Shown here one piece after another: positions 1 through 11,164 of a DNA stretch of 64,000 bases. How positions within the stretch are numbered: the first letter of the stretch is position 1; every line of letters starts with the position of its first letter. The position numbers were made by a program, and so were the translations under genes. The stretch is taken from positions 64,548,523 to 64,612,522 of the forward strand of contig CM057228.1 of NCBI GenBank assembly GCA_029891385.1, read 5' to 3'. Below the pieces are notes generated by a model. It saw only the letters and a program-made list of their open reading frames with translations, ran no database searches and was not told where the DNA came from. Origin of the DNA: Erythroxylum novogranatense (lineage: Eukaryota > Streptophyta > Magnoliopsida > Malpighiales > Erythroxylaceae).

Positions 1-1412
1 AGAAAAATCATCAAAGGTTTAGGTCCTCTAATTCGGGTACTGTTCAAACAGCCCGTATCACTGATTTTCAAAGCCAAAATTCAACCTCTTAAAGCTACAA
101 TTAGACAACACTTATTTCACAAGAAATTGTAGCCAAACAACTAAAGTTTAATTTGGTACAAATCTCACCTCATTTGCTTAACCACACAATTAGTTATAGC
201 AAAAACATTAAACCATGATCAATTTGCATTTTCCAGCTTTGCTCCTAAACTTATATTCTATCACTTCCAATGTCAATTACACATCAATAAGCGCTAAATT
301 TAATCTTTCATTCAACCAAACCTTCATCAAACACTTCACTTCAACATCAATCCATAAAATTGCAGCATCATACTCACTCATTTTCCTTTTAACTATTAAT
401 CATCTAATATGACTAAATGCACTTCAAAATACATAATTCACACACTAATTATCTTAACCTATTTATGTCTAACACAAACATACCCAACAATTCAACCCAT
501 AGGTTTCATGACCTTCATGCATCATACATCATATATAATGAACAATAACTTCCAATCAATGCAGCTAACTACTAATTCATTCATGAAATACATAAGTAAA
601 GCTTAAACCATACACTTACCTAATCAAAGCTTCCAACTCTTCAATTCTCCAACTATTTTACTTCCTCTACTTAATCCTCATGCATAGTTCTCATGGAAAG
701 AAGATATAGGGCTTAAGCTTGCAAGTATGAGGGAAGCATTAAGTAGGAGAAGAAGGAGTGAACCAAAGCCAAAGAAAAAAAAAAGAACCAAAGAAAGAGA
801 AGATAGAGTTTTCAGATGGATGAGGACATAAGCAAGCTAACTTAAACTTTTCATTCCTTAATTAAGAAGTTGCCGAATTCAATGGGTTTAAAAGGGCGAG
901 AATAAAACAAAACTATTAAATGATAGGACACTTGGCATGGTAAGTAGGAAAAAGACAAAACCATAAAATTAAACCCTAATGAAATGAATCTTTGACCCAT
1001 TCAATTCCAATGGCCCAATTTTCAAATCCAAAATAATATACCCAATATTATAGGGCCATTGGACAACAGTTTTCGATACCGAAAATCAACCGGTTCGCCA
1101 CTTGGCGATTTTTCTAGTCCGGAAATTTTCTCCAGAAAAGTCCATAAAATTTTCTAAAATTCCCTTAAAATATAAAACACACAAAAACTCACTCCAATAA
1201 ATTTTCAAACACAATTTTCACATTATTCACAAGATAATGTCATTAGGCACAAATACTGGAAATGTCATGAATACATGTACAGGTATTTTTTATGTGCATA
1301 AATTCACTGTTCATAACTACCAGTATGCATGAACAATCCTAATTAGTCCCAATCACTCTCATCCTTTGCCAAATTACTAGTCCACCCTTCCTGTCGGGGG
1401 TGGGATGTTACA
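1..1412 (-). mobile_element. LTR of a Ty3-type element, cut by the window edge
   Basis: Read on the minus strand, an LTR begins at 1412 with TGTAACATCCCACCCCCG and runs off the left edge of the window. Just outside it (1413-1426) is the complement of a purine-rich tract, as expected immediately upstream of a 3' LTR. The sequence near 1-200 resembles 16870-17050 in another minus-strand LTR, so this is a member of the same TGTAACATCCC-type family. No coding sequence is seen in it. The other LTR end and the left target duplication lie outside the window. Confidence 0.75.
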
Positions 1413-2959
1413 ACTCCCCCCTCTTAATAAAAATTTCATTCGTGAAATTCTCAGTCGATGATTCAATATGGGAGAAACTGATCATTGATCACATGTCCCT
1501 ATATGTCCCATACATTTCATCACTCAATGACTTATTTTCAGAAATATCACAGTAGATAGACTCAATGAGTCTTTCAGTCACGTATTTGGCTATCTCAACT
1601 ATCTCAGTTTATTTCAAAGTAGATCATTATTTCCTAACCTATGCACTTATCACGTTTTATCAAGCCCTTTTTCACCTGTAACATGCAGATTAATTCATGC
1701 TCCATTGATAGCCTTTTTTCCAATTCTGAGTACACTTTACCAAGGTGATACTTACAATAAAACTCTTCATCTTGTCTTTGCCACTTCCCTTTCCTTTGGT
1801 ACTAACACAGTGACACTTATGTCTATTTTGCTATAACCGGTGTTAATACACCTAACCCGTTTAGCCTTTATATCTCATTGACTCTTAGGTTCGATTCATC
1901 TCTCCTTTGACAATTCACTGTTCTTTAGTGTTCACGCACTCTATTCGTATATGCATTTTACTATATTTCATTTGTCTGATCCGGTCCCACCTCATCTAAC
2001 CCATTCAGCTTTCCTTAGTCACTTTTCGTATTCCAATCCATTGTGGTCTTTGACTCTCGTTAGTCACTTTTCCGTGGAATACAAGAGTGTATAATCCCTT
2101 CTTGTGATCACCCTAGTTATCCCTATAGTCAATCAGAACTATATAACCAGGTTATAATCTTATGAAGCCTAAAACACTTAAGCACTTTTCCAACAGGGAA
2201 TTCAAACATATAATCAGTTCGTTTTATACCCGTCTACACTCTTCACGTAATCCTACTAGGATGTCTAGCTTCGATTGTTCAATTTTTTTTTGCTCAATCA
2301 CTTTTGTCGGGTACACATTCTTCTTCTTCGAATCACCCCATATCGTTCTTCCGATTTCACTCGAATGTTCTGACTCATTACGGGACTCACCACTTTGACT
2401 CCTGAACTCTTCAACTTTCTTGCTAGAAATTTACCTCTGTCCAGCAAAACTAAATCTAAAAACTTCAATGCTCTAGTAACACTTCATTTTACCTCATATT
2501 CTACTTGACATTTTGCCTTCGTCATTGTCCTAGTTTCGGAAACCCCAATATCTGCTATTGGTCTGTTCATTTCATATTGCCTGTTCACTATGTGAGACTA
2601 CATTCTCCCTTTACCAATATAGTATTCATTTGTGTATGCTGTTCAAACTCCATAATTTGCTCAAGTTTACATGATGTATACCTTTTAGGAATGTCTAGCA
2701 TATCTAAGGTCTCCAAGGCTTTAAACAATTTCGATCATAGTACCAATACCATTTATCAAAATCAACTCAATTTATCTTATACCGTTCTAACATATTGTCT
2801 CCTCCCTTTTGATATGGCACTTCATCACACACTGTGCAATCTCTAAGGGTATGCTTATCAGTGTCAGATTCCTCAAGTCTTCATATAGCTCTTTTTACTT
2901 TGAAACACTTTCAAACACATTCCATCTATGGTTATAGTCATCAGTTGATACCATTTGTT
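1413..2959 (-). mobile_element. Non-coding internal region of the same LTR element
   Basis: This stretch lies between the LTR at 1-1412 and a second LTR remnant at 2960-3118, so it is the internal region of one minus-strand element. It opens (on the minus strand, at its 3' end) with a polypurine tract complementary to 1413-1426. I see no gag, protease, reverse transcriptase or integrase motif in any frame, so the element appears non-autonomous or heavily deleted. Confidence 0.55.
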
Positions 2960-3118
2960 TACCGGGAATGTCATGAATGCATGTACAGGTATTTTTCATG
3001 TGCATAAATTCACTGTTCATAACTACCAGTATGCATGAACAATCCTAATTAGTCCCAATCACTCTCATCCTTTGCCAAATTACTGGTCCACCCTTCCCGT
3101 CGGAGGTGGGATGTTACA
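2960..3118 (-). repeat. 159-bp remnant of the second LTR (direct repeat of 1254-1412)
   Basis: This segment matches 1254-1412 nearly base for base over 159 bp and ends in the same LTR terminus. It is the first 159 bp of the element's 5' LTR. The rest of that LTR, and probably part of the internal region, has been deleted. Confidence 0.8.
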
Positions 3119-3651
3119 GTTAGTCACAAAAAATTGTCACTAAATTACGAATAGTTGTGACCGTAGTTATAGTTCGGTTATTCTGACAATATGAAGCAGA
3201 TACTAATTAATTGAATATTTATTGACAAAATTTTTTATCACAACAAATAAAATATTGTGTGACGATTAATCGTTTCATAATAAAAAGAAAAAAATATTAG
3301 TGATCAAACAATGTTTTGTCTCAACAAATAAAAATATTAGTTATTAATATTTTTGTTACAATTATAGTTGATTCCTTCCAAAATTAATTTAGCACCAAAT
3401 TTCATAGATTTTTAATGACAAAACTTGTTGATAAAAGAAAATTTGACACTATTAATATATTAATAGTGACAACTTAATTGTGAAAGATACTAAATTGTCA
3501 CAATTACTATTGTATTAGTGAAAAAAAATCATCACAATTAATCCAAACAATAGTGTCAATCAATTATCTTGTCACAAAAAACCTTGCATTTGTGACGAAA
3601 CAATAGTTAGTCACAAAAAAATTGTCACTAAATGTCTTAACTCTTGTAGTG
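3119..3651. mobile_element. CACTA-like transposon remnant
   Basis: The right edge at 3640-3651 reads CTCTTGTAGTG, which in complement is CACTACAAGAG, the usual terminus of plant CACTA/Spm elements. Near both ends are direct subterminal copies of TTAGTCACAAAAAA plus TTGTCACTAAAT (3119-3151 and 3606-3633). The left terminus is missing where the LTR remnant ends at 3118. There is no coding sequence, so this looks like a truncated non-autonomous element. Confidence 0.55.
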
Positions 3652-4378
3652 TTATGATAACTTTTCTAAATTATTATTATTTTACATTTATTAAAGTAAC
3701 TCATATAAAGTGTTATTGATTTATATTACTTAACATAACTTATATAAAGTGTTATTAATTTACATAACTAAGATAACTCATATAAATTGTTATTATTTTA
3801 TTAATAAAGTAACTCATGTATAATGTTATTATAATACACTATTATGATAACTTTTCTAAAGTGTTATTATTTTACATTTACTAAAGTAATTCATATAAAG
3901 TGTTATTGATCTATATTACCAACGTAACTTATATAAATTCTTATTAATTTACATAACTAAGATAACTCATACATAATGTTATTATAATACACTATTATGA
4001 TAACTTTTCTAAAGTGTTAGTATTTTATATTTACTAAAGTAACTCATATAAAGTATTATTGATTTACATTACTAACGTAACTTGTATAAAGTGTTATTAA
4101 TTTACATAAATAAGATAACTCATATAAATTGTTGTTATTTTATGAATAAAGTAACTCATACATAATGTTTTATAATACACTATTATGGTAACTTTTGTAA
4201 AGTATTATTATTTTACATTTACTAGGGTAACTTATATGAAATGTTATTATTTTACATTACTAAAGTAACTCAAATCAATTGTTATTATTTTATGATATTA
4301 AGATAACTCAAATAAAGTGTTATAAATTTATTATTAAATTAACTCATATAAAGTGTCATTATTTTACATCACTTTCAT
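3652..4378. repeat. AT-rich minisatellite, ~38-bp units in ~190-bp higher-order repeat
   Basis: Units of the form TAACTCATATAAAGTG followed by TTATTGATTTACATTACTAA recur throughout. The marker TTATGATAACTTTTCTAA and its variant (TTATGGTAACTTTTGTAA) begin near 3652, 3843, 3994 and 4182, giving spacings of about 191, 151 and 188 bp, so about five monomers form a higher-order unit. It directly abuts a CACTA-like terminus at 4591 and is probably an amplified subterminal repeat region of that element. Confidence 0.75.
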
Positions 4379-4591
4379 AACATCTTAAAATAGTAACCTT
4401 TTATAATGTTTAGTAACACTTAGAAAATTTGTTATCAATGATAAATTATATGTTATAAAATCATAAAGTGTTACTTATCAAATTAAGAATCATAACATTT
4501 TAAGATATAATGTTACCATAGATAGGTATTTTATAACATATTGTTAAAAGTGTTATTGTTCGGTGTTATTGTATGTCATTTTGTTGTAGTG
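4379..4591. mobile_element. CACTA-like right terminus
   Basis: The segment ends at 4587-4591 with TTTTGTTGTAGTG, the complement of CACTACAACAAAA. That is the same terminus as the complete CACTA element at 27306-33286. Its left partner was not found, so the boundaries of this element are uncertain. No coding sequence is present. Confidence 0.5.
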
Positions 4592-4978
4592 AGACTAAAG
4601 TATGAAAATACTTAAACAATCATCTAGGTGTTTGTTAGAGAATAAGTTCACTTAACTAACCCGATATGAAAAATTCATTTGGAACATTACTTATATGTCC
4701 ATGAAAATTTTCATTGTAATGATTGTCTAAATGATCCTTTGATTATAAGTCTCCAAAGTTATCTTGTATAAAGATTGTTATGTTTTGATACTACTTATGA
4801 CCTATTCCAATCATGAATAGCTCATTCAATAGTCATTAGATATAGTATTAACTATATGGAGATAGTTGAGTAATCAAGATAGGATTCATCACCATAAAAT
4901 AATTAGGGATAATGCTTTGGTGTTTTCGATTGGTAATAATTCAGGAAATCCTTGGCTAAGATAGAATGATATGATGTA
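4592..4978. other. Unassigned AT-rich sequence
   Basis: I recognise no gene, repeat or element in this stretch. It is the sequence that received element A. Its continuation is 27125-27302 on the other side of that element. Confidence 0.5.
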
Positions 4979-6040
4979 GCAAGTGTAACATCCCATCATT
5001 GATGGGGAGGGTAGAATAGTAATTTTGAGGGGCTAATGAGTGTTAGAAATTGCCTTTACATGCTCATGCATAATCTAGCATCCGCATACTTATGAATAAT
5101 GAATTTTGCACATGAATGATGTTCTTGTCTATGTTTCTTAGAAATTGTCTATGTTGCTTGTGAAGGAATTGATGTTCAATTCTGGCTTGAAGAGTTCCAA
5201 ATTTTGACTTGAATGTGGAAAAGGGTGTAAGGATGAACAGTAGCTCGAGAATTGCATTTTTGTGATCTGAAATTTTGAGAATTTTTCTGGGTTGATTTAG
5301 GCAGATTTTGCAAAAGGGATCTTCATGAAAATTGTATCTTTTCTTGTTAGCTTTCTATCACTACAAAGTATGACATTATTCGATGTTGAGGTTGAAAGTT
5401 ATGATCCATTGACTTTGGGATGTTATTCCATAGATTCATGTACTTTGTTTGTGAAAATGTCCAAAAGTGTAGATTTTGTGATACTGTGCTTTGAGGCAAA
5501 TTCTGGATTGTTATGCTTTGAATTGGATCAATTATCCTTATTGAAAGTTATAGAGGACTTTCTTAGCTTTGTAATGATATATAATATGCCATATTTGGAT
5601 GTAGGAATTGTAAGGTATGAATTTTTGAAGTTTGGATGTGGTTTAGGGTGAAATTATGGAGGCAAAAACTTTGATTGAGATTTTGACCTTTTTAGAGGTT
5701 GAATTTGCTTCCAAGTTTTTCATAAAAGTTGTAGATTGTGTTCCTATCTTTTTATTGATATAAAGCTTACAATTTTTGGACAATGGCATCGGAAGTTATG
5801 ATTTTTAGAAAATGTGTTACTATTTAGGATGAGATTTACAGTACAGATATTTTGAAGTGATTTTTAACACCTTTAAAGGTGGAATTGGTTTTTAAGCCCT
5901 TCATGAAACTTGTAGAGATTTCTGCGATCTTTCCATTGATATCTAATTTGTCAATTTTGAACACTTTTGTGAAAAGTTATGCATTATGAAAGGAGAGAGG
6001 GAAAATAGGTTGAAAAAAGGGGAAATAAATGAAAAAGGGT

Positions 6041-6140
6041 AGCAGCGTCGCGAGTGCGATGGGGTCGCCTCGCGACCAACTCGTGACCTGAACCGACCCG
6101 ACCCGACCCGATCGAGCCCAACCGGCCAGGCCTAACCCGA
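6041..6140 (+). repeat. GC-rich palindromic island in 5' LTR of element A
   Basis: A CpG-dense block in otherwise AT-rich DNA. It contains TCGCGA twice and the inverted repeat GGTCGC-CTC-GCGACC at 6064-6078, followed by a GACCC repeat. The equivalent block in the 3' LTR is at 20851-20920. Its function is unknown. Confidence 0.7.
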
Positions 6141-7208
6141 CCCCCTTTTTCACTCTTTTGCTTATAACTTGTCCGTCCGACCTTCGATTGACCCGATTTT
6201 TGAAGCATTGGATTCATAAGACACTCCTTTACCTCTCCATAAGAATTTGTGAATTTTTGAGATTTAATTGAAAATGATGGATTAAATCAAAGTGAGAGGA
6301 CCGAGTGATTATTTTTTTGGAAAATATTTTGGCAACATCCGGATCTATAGAGATCCGAATTAAGTAATTTTAGTGTCTATGGATTCCTAAAACATAGGGG
6401 AACATTTCTAGTAAAGACAGGTTGCCTAGGTTACCTTATGTTAACTGTCTCATTGATCGGGAACAGTAGACCCGAAATATGTGTTTCAAAAAAATTGAAA
6501 TATGTCTATGAGTAATAAATTGCAAGTTAAATGATTTTATGTGGCTTAAACCTAGGAATAATGAGTTTTCATACAGGAATGGTTTTGTGATGCAATTTAT
6601 GGAACAATATTGGGATTGTCATGAACATGCATCGTACATATTCCATATACACACATGTGCATAAATGAATGCTTATAATTGTGCAAAATTATTAATGTGT
6701 GTGCAATGTATTGCATAAATGGGTTGTGCTGGTTAAAAGTTCGCGTTTCAGCGTTTCTAGAATTTGGAAGCAAATGCTAATCTGGAGCGTACTGTGAGTA
6801 AACTGAGATGGTTTCATTTCATTATGTGTTCTGTTTGAATTTTTATTGATTGATTGTTGAATGTTTATATAAATGGTGATGGATTGTGATTTGATTGTGG
6901 ATTCTGGACAGAAGGTCCGATGACTGTGTATTGGGGAAGTTGTGATATTGAAGTGCTACTTGAATGTGAATTGGATGAACTATGTGTATTTAATGTTATT
7001 GAAAAATTTGTTTTGAGTGTGCATTATATGATTGATAATTACCGGACCACGGTATGATGACAAATGTCTTTTGAATGTGCATTGCATATGTATGAGATAT
7101 ATTTCTCAACTCTACTATTGAATGCCGGACTACGGTCCGATGACTTGTGAAAGTAAGTGAATGGGATTAATGCATTTCATTACATAAGTGTATGAAATAT
7201 AATGGCTG

Positions 7209-7386
7209 TTGTGACCAGAGTAGCCACCGATCAGAGCTTAAAGCTCAACGAGTGGAAATGAGCTTCGAGCTCAAAAGTGAATCAGAGCCTTAAGCTCAAC
7301 GTTTAATGAGCCTTGTATCCTCCAAATGGATAAGGGACAATTTTTAATGAGCCCTATATGGGACAATTTAGGCACTCGGTCACAAC
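7209..7386 (+). repeat. LTR module bounded by inverted TTGTGACC/GGTCACAA
   Basis: TTGTGACC at 7209-7216 and its exact complement GGTCACAA at 7379-7386 bound a stretch rich in GAGCTT/AAGCTC and TTAATGAGCC motifs. The same module is at 26327-26502 (one mismatch in the right arm), in divergent form near 13222-13383, and inverted at 10731-10920 and 11094-14184. Conservation of the inverted boundary in divergent LTRs suggests a folded RNA or a paired protein site; that is inference. Confidence 0.65.
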
Positions 7387-8035
7387 AAAATAACAAATAA
7401 AAAGTGAGTCTCATGTGCATTGCATATGCATAATATGACTAATTAAGTGTATTGAATGTGAAACAATGTGAAATGTGAAATAGAGTGAGATGTGTAAATT
7501 ATGTGTTATGTGACTGGGTGAGCCATCAATGATGGTCACTCACTGAGTTCGCAAAACTCACCCAAAATTTGCAATTATTTTTCAAGACTTAGAAGAATAT
7601 CCTGTTAAGCAACGGGAGTATATCTATTGCATGTGAGAGAAAGAAGAGGTCGAGATCAGTTCGGGTTTGTATTGTGTCCCTTTATTTTCGCACTAAATTG
7701 TAATTTTTGTAAATTATTGTATTTTGTGTATTGAGTATATTTGTTGTGTATAACCTTCCGATTGAAAAAAAAGTTTTACAAAAGAGCTTGATCACAGTGT
7801 AAGATGTTTTGTTTTTGGAATGGGCTAATCGACATTTTGTCTGTAAATGAAAATGTTTCTGAATAAAAGTGGGCCCAAATTTGCGATTATTGATTTTCAC
7901 GTACGCTTAAAAAAAATTTATACTGAGTTTTTGACGAATTAAGTGATGTAACACACCACCCTCATGGGGCACGGACTCGGATATCACCATCGATGTTAGG
8001 TTCGGGTCATGCGGGAGTGGGGTGCTACATTTATG

Positions 8036-8049
8036 TGGTATCAGAGCCC
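8036..8049 (+). other. Primer-binding site of element A
   Basis: TGGTATCAGAGCCC lies six bases after the 5' LTR. It is the standard sequence complementary to the 3' end of initiator methionine tRNA that primes minus-strand DNA synthesis in many plant Ty3 and Ty1 elements. Confidence 0.85.
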
Positions 8050-10154
8050 AGAAGTACTATGGGTCGAGTCTGAAATAGGAGTCAAGTTACATGCATTTAA
8101 GTCATGTCAGAGCAGGCAGTGGCAACTAATTCCTAGTATGAGTCGCATGAATATGAGTCATACGCATGAGCATGTGTTAAGTGTTTAAGCTGTTATAAAT
8201 AGTGAGAAAGGTGATGATATATCATAATGTGACAAGAGGGAGGTTGTGGATATGTAGAAATGAGAAATTTTATGTGATTAGTTGGTGAATGTATTATAGG
8301 ATACGACGTTAATATGGAACTGTGAGGATTGTTCCATATTAATGTGAATGCATTGTTGCTGATTGTTTGAAAAAAAATGCGTAAACCGTAGGAATGATGA
8401 ATGTGAAAAAAAAAGAAAAAGAAAAGGAAATAAAATAGTTATAAATGACTTTACAAGCGATGAATGATGTGTAATATGGAGGAAGTTAGAAATGCACCTA
8501 AGTTTGGATTTTATGTATCCACGCGATTAAGGAAAAGATGATGAATCAAAGGAGAAGAGTGAATGCACTCAAAATGATAGTTTAATTATTATGAAATGAT
8601 ATGTAGCATTAGAAGAAGAAGAAAATGCTGGGAAAATTGGAGTAGAATCGATGTTAATAAGTGTGTTAATGTGAGGAAAAAAGTGCAGGGCACGATATTG
8701 GCCTACAAAAATAGTAGGTACCCCAATTGTAGGCAGGAACAAAGATAGAAGTGTTGTCTGGACTCAATTGGACTTTAATAGAAAATGTTATTAATTGGTT
8801 AATTGACAAAAACACATCTCTAGATAAGATGTAATCATTTTGCCTTATTTTAAGGATGTTCGGATCATATAAGTTGTAATACAAATTGATATGATTTTTC
8901 TTGAGGTATGAAGAATAACTGATAAGTAATCATAGGAAATAGCTGATTGACCAGGAGTTTATGAACAATATCGAGGTTAGCACCAAGAAATTACTGAGAT
9001 AGGGTCAATAAGTCGGTTAATTTAATTTATGAATGATCAATGAAGGAACAAATCTGAAATGAATAAATAGTGAGTCAAAAGTGAATGTTAGAGTTACATC
9101 CCTAGTGAGGACTCAAGCATAAGAATTAGAAAATGTTACTGACAGTGTATGCATGTTGCTCATGTAGAGTACCAACTACGTAAGTGGATTTGTGAATTCC
9201 AGAGGATACCTCGCTAATGTAAGGGGAACTTAGGTCCATATTATAGTCTGTCTATGTTTGGAATGTGTTACCAACACATGAAGTTATGTTTGCAAATAAA
9301 GTGAAATTTGTGAAGAAACTGGTATGAATGAACAGACATTAGAATAAGTCAATGTGGAATCACAGGAAATCAAATGAACTGAAGAAATCAGTCGAGAAAA
9401 AGGGAGTTCATTGGCAAATTGAGACTATCGTGTGATAGTACAGTATTAAGAATTACCAAAACAAATTATGGGGATAACGAGTCTTAGGCCGGTCTGTTGG
9501 AGTTAACAATGCCCCCAACAGTATTATGATACTAAAGGTGAAAATGATTCAAACAACATGATATCAACTAGTGACTATGATCATAGACAGTATTTTGAAT
9601 GTGTTTGAAAAAGTAAGATGAAAATTTGAATATTGCGGAAGAATATATATATAAACCGTATCAGTGAAGCAGAATTTCCAACCCCAGTGTTATTTATACC
9701 GTTTTGAGTTGGAGAAATTGCAGTATAGTTCGAAGTTTCCCATTAAAGATTAATATGTAATCTGTTGCAATAGTATAAAGTGATTTTGTGTACCTAGGGA
9801 CAATTATCGCCTCATGAGCTGAATTTTGAATATATGACTTGCTATAATAGAAATTGCTAAAGCTTGGAGACATCAATTGTATACAAACATTATATAGATC
9901 AGCAAAGATTGAGATACTTACTGAGTTTGCAAGAATTGAAGGGGATTGTGCAAAAGGGTATTTCCTAGTTAAGCTAGCATTGTAAATTGATACATTGAAG
10001 AGTATCTGAAATTTATATATGAAGATTATCAAATTGAGTGTATTAATGAGTGTAGATTGTCGAGCTAAAAAAGGGCGAAAAGAAAATATTATTAGTCATC
10101 AAATTTAAAATCAGTTATGTATAAAAAGGACTGACAAAGTCTAAACTGAGGAAT
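8050..10154 (+). mobile_element. Internal region of element A, left part, non-coding
   Basis: No open frame longer than about 110 codons and no gag-pol motif is visible on either strand. The sequence is A- and G-rich on the plus strand. It is interrupted at 10155-10159 by the target duplication of an inserted solo LTR and continues at 17618. Confidence 0.65.
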
Positions 10155-11164
10155 TAGAATGTAACACCCCACTCCTGCGCGACCCGAGCCCGACATCGAC
10201 GGTGATATCCGAGTCTGTGCCCCGCGAGGGTGGCGTGCTAAAACACCATTCAGTAGTCGGTACATTTTTTTTCACATAACAATATATGAGGAATTCAAAC
10301 CCCAAGTTGGGTCCTCATTCAATCATATACAATTCCATTATACACAATTTCCAATAGCCATTTGGGCCTATTTACCGAATACAATTATACACTTCATTAC
10401 ATGAATAAAGACATGTAATGCAGACGTGAACTGATCCCGACTTCTATCCTTTACTTGAATCCTGCAAATATACTCCCGTTGGCCTAACGGGGTATTCTTC
10501 TGATCCTGAAAAATAATTGCAAATTTTGGGTGAGTTTTGCGAACTCAATGAGTGACCATCATTGATGGTCCGCTCAGTCATTGCAACAATAATATCAATA
10601 TATATAACATATTTTCCCACTGTTGCCTATTTGACCACATTTCAAAATTTCACATACATTTAAATTTTACTTCAATAAGCACTATCACAAGACTGCACAT
10701 TCACACACTTTCCATCTATTAGCATTGTACTGTGACCGAGTGCCTAATTGTCCCATTTAAGGGCTCATTGGTATCTGTCCCTTATCCGATAGTGGATACA
10801 GGGCTCATTAATACATTGAGCCTGAGGCTCTAAATCACTCATGAGCTTCAAGCTCAGCTTCACACGTTGAGCTAGAAGCTCTAATCGGTGGCAACTCTGA
10901 TCGGTGGCAACTCTGATCAACAACCATTATAATTCATACAACACAAGGCATATCACTATTCTCATAGTCTCACAGTTATAAAAATACCCTATGACTGTTA
11001 TCACATCAGCAGATGGCAATTTGCAGTGCATTCAATCAACTATCAACTATATCAAAAAAAGCAGTATGTAACCCTTTTCTAATTTATAACAGTGTTATGA
11101 CCGAGTGCCTGAATTGTCCCTATAAGGGCACATTTATCGTTGAGCTATAGGCTCTGAAACTGTC

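Larger units (their letters stand above)
4984..8029 (+). repeat. 5' LTR of element A
   Basis: This LTR begins TGTAACATCCCATCATTGAT and ends GGGGTGCTACA. Compared with the 3' LTR it lacks about 1.1-1.2 kb after ~5110 (present at ~18755-19960 in the 3' copy) but keeps ~135 bp at 6290-6425 that the 3' copy lost. It holds four ~180-bp degenerate modules (anchors at 5323, 5540, 5720, 5901), a GC-rich island at 6041-6140, a conserved donor-like box GGAGCGTACTGTGAGT at 6784, and the TTGTGACC-bounded module at 7209-7386. Confidence 0.85.

Noticed and set aside
1..3118. Short open frames of 60-110 codons in this region (for example 2162-2398 and 2505-2846)
   Set aside because: No recognisable domain, biased AT-rich composition, and location in an LTR element's non-coding interior.
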